Positions 8,309-14,039 of a DNA stretch of 16,121 nt are shown here, in pieces. Position 1 is the first letter of the stretch; every line of letters begins with the position of its first letter. This DNA comes from Candidatus Aminicenantota bacterium (GTDB taxonomy: Bacteria > Acidobacteriota > Aminicenantia > UBA2199), in the NCBI GenBank assembly GCA_020355945.1, contig CP070627.1, forward strand, positions 6,811,244-6,827,364, given 5' to 3'. A program made the position numbers and the translations under genes. The notes below the pieces were generated by a model. The model did not search any database, was not told the origin of the DNA, and saw nothing but the letters and a program-made list of their open reading frames with translations.

Positions 8309-8337
8309 ATAGTAATAAATATGGTCTGTAAAGTCAA
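8309..8337 (-). promoter_or_regulatory. Promoter of the hsdMSR operon
   Basis: On the minus strand TTGACT (8332-8337) is a good -35, followed after 17 bp by TACTAT (8309-8314) as a fair -10. Transcription would start near 8302, giving a leader of about 30 nt to the ATG at 8272 or 54 nt to the ATG at 8248. No operator or controller gene is evident. Confidence 0.5.
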
Positions 8338-8399
8338 GAGAGCCAGGAATGGTTTTTCCTTGCCGGAAACCAATTTACCTGCCCCTTTTCCTTTTCATC

Positions 8400-8660
8400 T
8401 TAAAATCCGAATCCCAACAGTATTATAAAGGCTTTGTTCTTTATCGAATCAGTTGCGGCCAGCATACCAGACAATTCCGGGTTACTAAAAAGAGAATTTT
8501 TTACATACAGGGCGGATAATGCGGTAATATTTTTGGCAATATTGACAAAACCATGATTGTAACGGATATCCAGTATGATTTTTCCAAAACAAAACTTCAT
8601 TTCAATACTTCCGCCTAATACCAGTCCGTAATCTATACTTTTTATATATTCTTTGTGTGT
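8400..8660 (-). pseudogene. 3' fragment of an outer-membrane beta-barrel gene
   Basis: The open frame ends at 8400 and its last ~85 residues look like the final strands of an outer-membrane beta-barrel of the PorT/OmpA-barrel type. It has DYGLVLGGSIEM followed by ILDIRYNHGFVNIAKN, alternating polar and hydrophobic residues, and a terminal strand NKAFIILLGFGF ending in phenylalanine, the usual BAM recognition signal. The N-terminal two thirds or more and the signal peptide are absent. Upstream of about KEYIKS the frame runs into another gene's sequence (FGE family) in a different frame. It reads as a remnant left by a deletion and would not make an exported protein by itself. Confidence 0.65.
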
Positions 8661-9223
8661 ATGCCCAGGGCCCCGCCGCGTAAAACCCGCCATGTACCGG
8701 TGGAGGGTCCCTGGGGATTATAATAAGGTGAATTGGAATAATATGGATCACTAAAGTAATCCTGGCACCACTCCGCCACATTACCTGCCATGTCAAATAC
8801 ACCATAAGGTAAAACCCCGGAAGGATAGGAGCCCACAGGCATGGTTTTATTGACACAATCGGTATAATTTAAAAAACTGCAATTGGCATCGGCATTCCCC
8901 CAGGGGAAGCGGCGCTGGTCAGTGCCCCGGGCGGCTTTCTCCCATTGGGCTTCTGTAGTGAGGTGGATGTTCTTACCTGTTTTTTGAGACAACCAGTCGC
9001 AAAAGTTTTTTGCTCCCAACCAGTTAACATGTATCACCGGCCGGGATTTCTACCCATTGGATGCCTAAAACATTGGTATCGTAATCGGGTTCAACCGGTC
9101 CATTATATTGCCAATCATCGACAGGTGAAACCCGTTTCTTTTTCGCCAATAAAGCAATTATCACACCTGCTGCTGCAACACCCCCTGCCACAAACAGCCA
9201 GGGGAATTTTTTTTTAACCGCAT
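8660..9223 (-). pseudogene. Broken formylglycine-generating-enzyme (SUMF1/FGE-sulfatase domain) gene
   Basis: Three reading frames together spell one FGE-domain protein. The N-terminus is a membrane anchor (KKKFPWLFVAGG to IIALLAKKKR), then an acidic linker and IQWVEIPAG, the usual start of the domain. Lesion 1: the ATG at 9221-9223 leads into A9 (9207-9215) where ten As are needed to stay in frame. Lesion 2: after IPAG the sequence jumps at CCGGCCGG (9037-9044) to RPVIHVNWLGAKNFCDWL in another frame, losing about 60-80 family residues. Lesion 3: after TEAQWEKAARGTD, DMAGNVAEWCQDYF and RVLRGG, the last ~40 residues are missing and beta-barrel sequence follows at about 8655-8675. Family members are mostly secreted or lipid-anchored proteins of unclear role, and only some are true formylglycine-generating enzymes. 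The promoter still looks intact. Confidence 0.8.
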
Positions 9224-9227
9224 AGAG

Positions 9228-9256
9228 ATTATAGGGGAATTATAACAATATTTCAA
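9228..9256 (-). promoter_or_regulatory. Promoter of the FGE pseudogene, leaderless layout
   Basis: On the minus strand TTGAAA (9251-9256), a 17-bp spacer and a perfect TATAAT (9228-9233) lie 4 nt before the ATG at 9223. Transcription starting 5-7 nt after the -10 would begin on or within the AUG. There is no Shine-Dalgarno. Confidence 0.6.
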
Positions 9257-9322
9257 GGAAGCGGTGCTGGGTACATATTTTTCCGGCCTGGCCCGTTTTA
9301 TTAGAAAGCTTTTGCGGGGGGT

Positions 9323-9358
9323 CCAGGGGGGCGGTTTTCTCGAAAAGAGTCCCCCTGG
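9323..9358. repeat. GC-rich inverted repeat just after the AsmA-like gene
   Basis: CCAGGGGG (9323-9330) pairs with CCCCCTGG (9351-9358). An inner TTTT/AAAA (9335-9338, 9343-9346) extends the arms around a CTCG loop. It starts 10 bp past the stop of the minus-strand gene at 9369 and could be its terminator, but no T run follows. The block with flanking GCGGGGGGTCC and CCGCCGGAGGC resembles a dispersed intergenic palindrome (REP-like) as much as a terminator. Confidence 0.5.
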
Positions 9359-9368
9359 CCGCCGGAGG

Positions 9369-10595
9369 CTATTCTTTTCTCTTTTGTCTTTTGTCCAGGA
9401 AATCTTTAAATTTTTTAATCCCTTTTTTCCCTATTTCTTTTATTTTCTCTTTGGCTTTTCCTGCCAGGTCTACCAGTTTAGCAGTCAGTTGTTTACGGAG
9501 AGCTTCCTGGAAACCGGTACCCTCAAAGGAGACCAGGTCTTTAAAGGTCTCTTCTTTAATGTCCAGACTGAAGCGAAAAGAGAATTCCCCTGGGTGATCA
9601 TTAATATAAGAAACCACCCGATCGGCCATTCTTCTTTTTATACCGGTGTCGGGGTATTCCTCAGGTACCCGGGCTTTGATATCCCGGATAACCAGGTGCC
9701 AATCCATTTTGATTCCGGGTTTCTCTCCGGTGTGCCGCTGGTTTTGTACTTCAATAAAAACACTGCCTTCTGAAATAAGCTTAAGTGGCCCACCGACGTA
9801 CTCACCAATCAACTCCAGGGGCAGATCATTAAGGGTCCATTGGCTTTTCCTGTCTTCCGGGGACTCTTTTTTTTCAATGGCAAAAGAGGAAGTCTCTTCT
9901 AATGTTCCGTTACATGTAGAATTGAATAGAAAATCGAAGATTGACAATTGGCTGCGAAAGGGAGCGCTTTGCATTTTTGGGACTTTTACCGAAGCAGTAA
10001 CCGGTTTTTCACCCCGGGTGGTATCGGAAAATTGTAGGTCTATGTCTTCCAGGATGAAATTTTCAATGATAAAAGACTTCCGCGATTTCATGCGTGTAAC
10101 CTTTCCCACTCGCCGGAAGGTTCCCTTCAGGCCCGTAACCTTTAGCTCTTCCATCACGGCTTTAAAGGTGATAAGCGCGGTCATATCCATATCCAGAGAA
10201 AGATCTTCCGCATGCAGATCAAACAAGCTGCTTTGATGTTTCTCTCTTTTTAGTTTAACACCTGTCATTTGAACGGTCCCGGCGAAAATATTCCCCTTTG
10301 CCGAGTCAAAGGTAACATCAATACCGGTTCGGGTCTTGACCTGCCCCAGGACCAGGCGAGCAGTGGGTTCAAAGAGAAAGAAATTAATCACTAAAGCAAG
10401 CGCAAGAGTTATAATAAAAAGTACTGTAAAGGTAATACTCAAGCGGCGGAGCCAGGAAACTTTTTTCTTTTTGGCTTTCACGCCTAAATGAACACTTCCG
10501 GAGATCAAAGTAAGAAGGCCTGCAATTAAGAAAACGATCCCTGCAATCACCAACACCAATAAAAATTCACTGATCAATACAATTAATGCTTCCAT
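9369..10595 (-). CDS. AsmA-like inner-membrane protein
   Basis: The protein has 408 residues. Two hydrophobic segments (about 5-33 and 52-75) are separated by a short basic stretch (KAKKKK). From residue 76 the sequence (LVLGQVKTRTGIDVTFDSAKGNIFAGTVQMTGVKL) matches the start of AsmA-type repeats, beta-rich folds found in proteins that bridge the envelope and are linked to lipid transport and outer-membrane assembly. Beta-rich sequence with the same GxxxLxxVxL flavour continues to about 350. The tail (370-408) is very lysine-rich and probably helical. It is much shorter than TamB or YhdP and nearer AsmA/DUF748 fragments in size. There is no Shine-Dalgarno, and a -10 element sits 6 nt before the ATG. 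It is divergent from the gene at 10671. The AsmA assignment comes from sequence character and one short motif block, so it is tentative. Confidence 0.6.
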   Translation of the reverse strand: MEALIVLISEFLLVLVIAGIVFLIAGLLTLISGSVHLGVKAKKKKVSWLRRLSITFTVLFIITLALALVINFFLFEPTARLVLGQVKTRTGIDVTFDSAKGNIFAGTVQMTGVKLKREKHQSSLFDLHAEDLSLDMDMTALITFKAVMEELKVTGLKGTFRRVGKVTRMKSRKSFIIENFILEDIDLQFSDTTRGEKPVTASVKVPKMQSAPFRSQLSIFDFLFNSTCNGTLEETSSFAIEKKESPEDRKSQWTLNDLPLELIGEYVGGPLKLISEGSVFIEVQNQRHTGEKPGIKMDWHLVIRDIKARVPEEYPDTGIKRRMADRVVSYINDHPGEFSFRFSLDIKEETFKDLVSFEGTGFQEALRKQLTAKLVDLAGKAKEKIKEIGKKGIKKFKDFLDKRQKRKE

Positions 10596-10601
10596 ATTAT
10601 A

Positions 10602-10630
10602 ATTTTATATAAAATCCAGATGTTTGTAAA
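10602..10630 (-). promoter_or_regulatory. Promoter of the AsmA-like gene, leaderless layout
   Basis: On the minus strand TTTACA (10625-10630) is a 5/6 match to the -35, followed after 17 bp by TAAAAT (10602-10607), 6 nt before the ATG at 10595. The start of transcription should fall at or next to the AUG. No Shine-Dalgarno is present. Confidence 0.55.
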
Positions 10631-10635
10631 GTGGG

Positions 10636-10664
10636 TTGAAATTTTTAACTTTTTTATCTAAAAT
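10636..10664 (+). promoter_or_regulatory. Promoter of the propeller-like gene at 10671, leaderless layout
   Basis: TTGAAA (10636-10641), a 17-bp spacer and TAAAAT (10659-10664) lie 6 nt before the ATG at 10671. Its -35 is 5 bp from the -35 of the divergent AsmA-like gene, so two polymerases could not bind at once. No Shine-Dalgarno is present. Confidence 0.6.
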
Positions 10665-10670
10665 AATCAC

Positions 10671-12140
10671 ATGAAATTTCAAAAAGTTAAAACCAATGAT
10701 TCATCAGCCCGATGGCCTATCCAGGCTGCTCTCTTTATTTCCCTGGTTTTGTTTCTTTTTATCATCCAATGCAAAATTACCAAAAGTGATAACAGTCCCG
10801 GGAATGGCGGCAGCGATAGCGAGAATAATAACAACAACGGCTACCAATATCCGGCGAATTTCTCGTTTATTAGGGTTCCAAACCCGTTGTCAGGCGATAA
10901 TCCCATTTATCCATTACAGGCCATGAGCACACCGGGAATAGGAAAATCCTTTAAAGATCATCACTTCTCTACAAAACTCACCCGCGTTACCCAAATTAAC
11001 GGTATAAACGGAAGACACGAATACTCGCGATTTGACCCCTTTAACAGCGATAAATCAATGATTGTACTGCTGGACGATTCCGGGGATTACAATGTTTATA
11101 AAACCAATTCAATGCCCTATAACAGCCAGAATAACTTTGTCAGGCAAACCAATAACATCGAAGACCCCCGCTGGGATAATGACAATCCCGACTTATTGTG
11201 GGGGCTCAGTGATTTTAAGATAGTAAGAGATAATATCACCACCGGGTCCAGGGAAACGATTAAAGATTTCGCAGCGGATTCAACGATTAAACCGATTATT
11301 GATGCAGAACCGGATATCTACCGGGTAACCATGCGCCAGGAAGGAGAAGCTTCCCATGACCGGCGCTTCTGGGCTTTCGTTCTCCAGGGTTCAAAAGATG
11401 ATTACCGGCCAAGATATATTTTTTGCTGGGATAGGCAGGAAGATAAAATAACGGGAATTTACAAAATTCCTAAAAATGGATCCGATATTGACTGGGTCGG
11501 GATGTCTGTGAAGGGTAATTGGGTTCTCATCGGTGGTTCCAGTGACAATTCAGGCAATCTTAAGGGATTTACCATGGCCAATAGGCAGCTCACGCAATTC
11601 CACCGTATTGACCACAGCACCTCACATTCGGATGTTGGCCTGGATATCAATGGTAACGAGGTAATTGTCATGCAAAATTCCCGTACTGACTATATTGACC
11701 TGATACCTTTGGATTTAAAAACAAAGCCGATTCTTGAGCCCGGGGGAAGTTACCAGGGGACCAACCGAATTCCTTTAGTAAGGCTGTATTATGCCGATGA
11801 TTCTCCCCATGGATTTAGCGCCGGTGTTCATATTTCTTGTAACACGCCCGGATACTGTGTGGTTTCAACTCATAATGCCGCCAGTGATAAAGAAAAAAAT
11901 TGGCTTGACAGGGCACATATCATTATTAAATTGGATGCGAAAAACCCTCGGGCCTTCTACCTGGCTAAGGTTTATAATACATGCAGGGAATACTGGGAAG
12001 AAACACACGGAACCATTACAAAAGACGGTTCGAGAATTGTCTGGGCGTCCAATTGGAACCAGGATGTGGGCTCGGAAAAAATGTTCCTGATGCAGCTCGA
12101 TATGCCGCCCAACTGGAAATCTCTTCTAGATAATCCTTAA
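10671..12140 (+). CDS. Secreted or membrane-anchored beta-propeller-like protein
   Basis: The protein has 489 residues. Residues 17-33 form a hydrophobic export signal ending at a cysteine (FLFIIQC, C34). The residue before the cysteine is Q, not the usual G/A/S, so a lipobox is possible but atypical. An asparagine- and glycine-rich linker (about 38-58) follows. The rest is beta-rich, with repeated patterns in which a polar, aspartate-rich turn precedes a hydrophobic strand (FDPFNSDKSMIVLLDD, SHDRRFWAFVLQ, VGMSVKGNWVLIGG, ITKDGSRIVWASNW). These resemble TolB/PD40 or WD40-like propeller blades, as in oligogalacturonate-lyase-type and other extracellular propellers. No catalytic motif is identifiable. 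It ends 20 bp before the adenosine-deaminase-like gene. The substrate or partner is unknown. Confidence 0.7.
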   Translation: MKFQKVKTNDSSARWPIQAALFISLVLFLFIIQCKITKSDNSPGNGGSDSENNNNNGYQYPANFSFIRVPNPLSGDNPIYPLQAMSTPGIGKSFKDHHFSTKLTRVTQINGINGRHEYSRFDPFNSDKSMIVLLDDSGDYNVYKTNSMPYNSQNNFVRQTNNIEDPRWDNDNPDLLWGLSDFKIVRDNITTGSRETIKDFAADSTIKPIIDAEPDIYRVTMRQEGEASHDRRFWAFVLQGSKDDYRPRYIFCWDRQEDKITGIYKIPKNGSDIDWVGMSVKGNWVLIGGSSDNSGNLKGFTMANRQLTQFHRIDHSTSHSDVGLDINGNEVIVMQNSRTDYIDLIPLDLKTKPILEPGGSYQGTNRIPLVRLYYADDSPHGFSAGVHISCNTPGYCVVSTHNAASDKEKNWLDRAHIIIKLDAKNPRAFYLAKVYNTCREYWEETHGTITKDGSRIVWASNWNQDVGSEKMFLMQLDMPPNWKSLLDNP

Positions 12141-12155
12141 TCTTTTCTATAAAAT
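12127..12155 (+). promoter_or_regulatory. Weak candidate promoter before the deaminase gene
   Basis: TAGATA (12127-12132, a 4/6 match to the -35), a 17-bp spacer and TAAAAT (12150-12155) lie 5 nt before the ATG at 12161, within the end of the upstream gene and the 20-bp gap. The spacing copies the leaderless layout seen at 9223, 10595 and 10671. Co-transcription with the upstream gene is an equally good explanation. Confidence 0.3.
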
Positions 12156-12160
12156 GATTT

Positions 12161-13165
12161 ATGCTAAAAAAGAAAAACCAATTAAGCCGCAAAGAGATTG
12201 AATTATTACCTAAAGTAGAACTGCACGTCCACCTGGACTGCTGCCTAAGTTTCGATGTGGTTTCCAAACTAAAACCAGGTACCACCCGGGAAAAATACAG
12301 TAAAGATTTTATTGGAGCCAGCAAATACAAAAACCTGGCGGATTTTTTGAAGTTAATCAACAACAGCCTGGAACTGATGCAAACGGAAAAAAGTCTCCGA
12401 TTGGTAACCCAGGACCTCTTCCAACAGTTTAAACAAGAGAGTGTGATTTATGCGGAAATCCGGTTCGCCCCTCTCCTGCACCTTCAACAAGGCTTGACGC
12501 CGGAAGAAGTGGTTCGGATTGTAGAAGAATCGGTTTCTCAATGTGTTGCAGACACAGACGTTGAAGCACGGATTATTTTATGCACCCTGCGCCACCATAC
12601 AAAAGAACAAAGTATCTCTACAGTGAAACTGGCTGAACAATTCCAGGGTACACGGGTGGCAGCACTGGACCTCAGCGCAGATGAAGCAGGTTTTCCCCTG
12701 GATGCCCACATTTCAACATTTGATTATGCACGGCAAAAAGGTATTCATTGCACCGCCCATGCAGGCGAAGCAAAGGGGCCGGAAAGTGTGTGGGAGACCT
12801 TAGAACACGTTAAACCCTCCCGCATCGGCCACGGCGTTCGCAGCATCGAAGACCCGAAATTGGTAGAAGAGTTGAAAAGGAAAAATATCCACCTGGAAGT
12901 ATGTCCTTCTTGCAATGTGCAAATCGATGTTTTTGATACCTATGCCGATCATTCCATCGATCGACTGTACAATGCCGGCGTTTCGGTGGGCATCAATACC
13001 GATGGCCGTACGATTTCAAATATCTCATTAACTGATGAATACGAAAGGTTACAGCAGGTTTTCGGATGGGGAGCGGAACATTTTTTGAAATGCAATCAAA
13101 ACGCCCTGGCTGCTGCGTTCTTATTAGCAAAAGAAAAGCAACAACTGGAAAAGAAACTGAAATAG
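12161..13165 (+). CDS. add: Adenosine deaminase family protein
   Basis: The protein has 334 residues, the usual length for zinc-dependent adenosine deaminases of the amidohydrolase superfamily, which convert adenosine to inosine or act on related 6-aminopurines. Zinc ligands and catalytic residues are visible: H22 and H24 in LHVHLD, H200 and E203 in HAGE, H224 in RIGHG, and D281 in INTDG. In classical enzymes the aspartate after the zinc ligand (TDD) contacts the purine ring; here it is G282 (TDGRTISN). This variant occurs, to my recollection, in a bacterial subclade, and the substrate may be adenosine or another adenine derivative such as aminofutalosine. The ATG has no Shine-Dalgarno. The gene is 20 bp after the propeller-like gene on the same strand and convergent with the PIN toxin, 26 bp away. 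Confidence 0.9.
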   Translation: MLKKKNQLSRKEIELLPKVELHVHLDCCLSFDVVSKLKPGTTREKYSKDFIGASKYKNLADFLKLINNSLELMQTEKSLRLVTQDLFQQFKQESVIYAEIRFAPLLHLQQGLTPEEVVRIVEESVSQCVADTDVEARIILCTLRHHTKEQSISTVKLAEQFQGTRVAALDLSADEAGFPLDAHISTFDYARQKGIHCTAHAGEAKGPESVWETLEHVKPSRIGHGVRSIEDPKLVEELKRKNIHLEVCPSCNVQIDVFDTYADHSIDRLYNAGVSVGINTDGRTISNISLTDEYERLQQVFGWGAEHFLKCNQNALAAAFLLAKEKQQLEKKLK

Positions 13166-13191
13166 GGCAATTCAAAACACATTTTACTTCA

Positions 13192-13578
13192 TCACCAAAT
13201 AACTTCAATATCTTCTACGGTTGCGAATTCCTGGTCGGACGATATGACAGGTGTTCCTAAATGCTTTGCAGTAGCCAGTATTAACCGATCATGTAATTCA
13301 TAGAACTGAATACTTGCTGCCTCTTTCAATATGTCAACATCAAATTCAACAATCGAGTAGCACTTTTTGGAATTTATATTTCCCAGGATTACATCCAACG
13401 TCAGTGGTATCCTGTTTTTCTCCGCCAGGTACATGATTTCCATTAGACTGATAATTGATACAAACAACTGGTGCTGGTCCCTCTCAGCCTGTGAAATAAT
13501 CTCTTTGGCTCTTTGTCCCAGCCTCGATACTTGAGCAAAATGCCTGATAATAGCGTTTGTGTCGAGCAAATATTGCAC
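13192..13578 (-). CDS. vapC: PIN-domain ribonuclease toxin (VapC-like)
   Basis: The protein has 128 residues, typical of VapC toxins, which are Mg-dependent RNases that cleave tRNA or rRNA. The acidic active-site set is complete: D6 in LLDTNAIIR, E47 in SLMEIMYL, D97 in HDRLILATA and D115 in VISSDQEF. The start codon is GTG at 13578, preceded by GGAGAGG with 8 nt spacing. The G of GTG is also the last base of the TAG stop of the antitoxin, so the two are translationally coupled. The RNA target cannot be told from sequence. Confidence 0.9.
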   Translation of the reverse strand: MQYLLDTNAIIRHFAQVSRLGQRAKEIISQAERDQHQLFVSIISLMEIMYLAEKNRIPLTLDVILGNINSKKCYSIVEFDVDILKEAASIQFYELHDRLILATAKHLGTPVISSDQEFATVEDIEVIW

Positions 13579-13844
13579 TAGCTGTGCCTCTCCAAAATTT
13601 GATTACCTAACTCTTTACGCAAACTCTTTATTTCCCTATCCAAATCTTTAATTTTCTCAAACCCTTTGTTTTTCCATATTCCGGCCAGAGTTTTAGGTTC
13701 TTTTTGTTTGCTTGTGGTCTTAATGTTACTCTGGAACAGGATAAATTTTACAAAGGATTCAATCTCGTTCAAGCGCTCAGCCGGGACCTGTGATAATTGC
13801 CTTATTATTTCAATTTTTTTCAGAACATCTTCATTTGCTTTCAT
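13578..13844 (-). CDS. Probable antitoxin partner of the PIN toxin
   Basis: This is a small protein (88 residues) directly upstream of the PIN gene, sharing one base with its GTG start, the standard antitoxin position. Sequence: residues 1-32 look helical (VLKKIEIIRQLSQVPAERLN), then a hydrophobic patch SFVKFILFQ, a lysine-rich linker, TLAGIWKNKGF and a charged C-terminal helix ending at KELGNQIL. I see no clear AbrB, RHH or HTH motif, so the DNA-binding fold is not identified. The frame is open further upstream to 13934, but the promoter region and the hydrophobic, atypical sequence before residue M at 13844 favour this start; its Shine-Dalgarno (GAAG) is weak. Confidence 0.7.
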   Translation of the reverse strand: MKANEDVLKKIEIIRQLSQVPAERLNEIESFVKFILFQSNIKTTSKQKEPKTLAGIWKNKGFEKIKDLDREIKSLRKELGNQILERHS

Positions 13845-13874
13845 GTCTTCAATTCTACCAGAATCAAGCGATAA

Positions 13875-13909
13875 TTGCAATATAAGAATGAAATTCAAAC
13901 TTGCAATAT
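13875..13909. promoter_or_regulatory. Direct repeats of TTGCAATAT, candidate antitoxin operator
   Basis: TTGCAATAT occurs at 13875-13883 and 13901-13909, 26 bp apart start to start, flanking and overlapping the antitoxin promoter elements. TTGCAA is self-complementary. Placement fits autoregulatory operator sites of a toxin-antitoxin operon; this role is inferred from position only. Confidence 0.35.
13879..13906 (-). promoter_or_regulatory. Promoter of the toxin-antitoxin operon
   Basis: On the minus strand TTGCAA (13901-13906) is a 4/6 match to the -35, followed after 16 bp by TATATT (13879-13884), about 34 nt before the ATG at 13844. The -35 is shared with the plus-strand promoter of the gene at 14040. 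Confidence 0.4.
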
Positions 13910-13930
13910 TAATCCATACCATTGTATAAT
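13901..13930 (+). promoter_or_regulatory. Promoter of the 6-bladed propeller gene
   Basis: TTGCAA (13901-13906), an 18-bp spacer and a perfect TATAAT (13925-13930). It gives a leader of about 100 nt to the ATG at 14040. The -35 is self-complementary and may be used in both directions. Confidence 0.5.
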
Positions 13931-13982
13931 ACATTCTTTATTCAGCCGGAAAAAAACGTAATAACGTAATGGAGGAAGTAGA

Positions 13983-14009
13983 ATGAGGCAATTTCCGATA
14001 AGGGAGTAA
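13983..14009 (+). CDS. Possible 8-residue leader ORF before the propeller gene
   Basis: ATG at 13983 follows GGAGG (13971-13975) with 7 nt spacing and encodes MRQFPIRE, stopping at 14007-14009. The stop is 3 nt before an ATG at 14013 in frame with the propeller gene. A good ribosome site in front of a tiny frame suggests a leader peptide or coupling, though chance is possible. Confidence 0.3.
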   Translation: MRQFPIRE

Positions 14010-14039
14010 TTCATGAACATATCAACGGCAGGAGAGAAA

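Noticed and set aside
8602..8856. Open frame overlapping the FGE pseudogene in a third frame
   Set aside because: It is a shadow of the FGE and barrel remnants with no family resemblance.
8660..9223. Programmed frameshifting that would restore a working FGE protein
   Set aside because: Slippage could fix only the A9 lesion; the gene also lacks an internal stretch of the domain and its whole C-terminus.
9264..9773. 169-codon plus-strand open frame
   Set aside because: It is antisense to the AsmA-like gene and translates the GC-rich palindrome; it shows no domain character.
13845..13934. Longer antitoxin start at 13934
   Set aside because: The extra 30 residues are hydrophobic and cover the promoter region, including TTGCAA and TATATT; the ATG at 13844 gives a typical antitoxin length.
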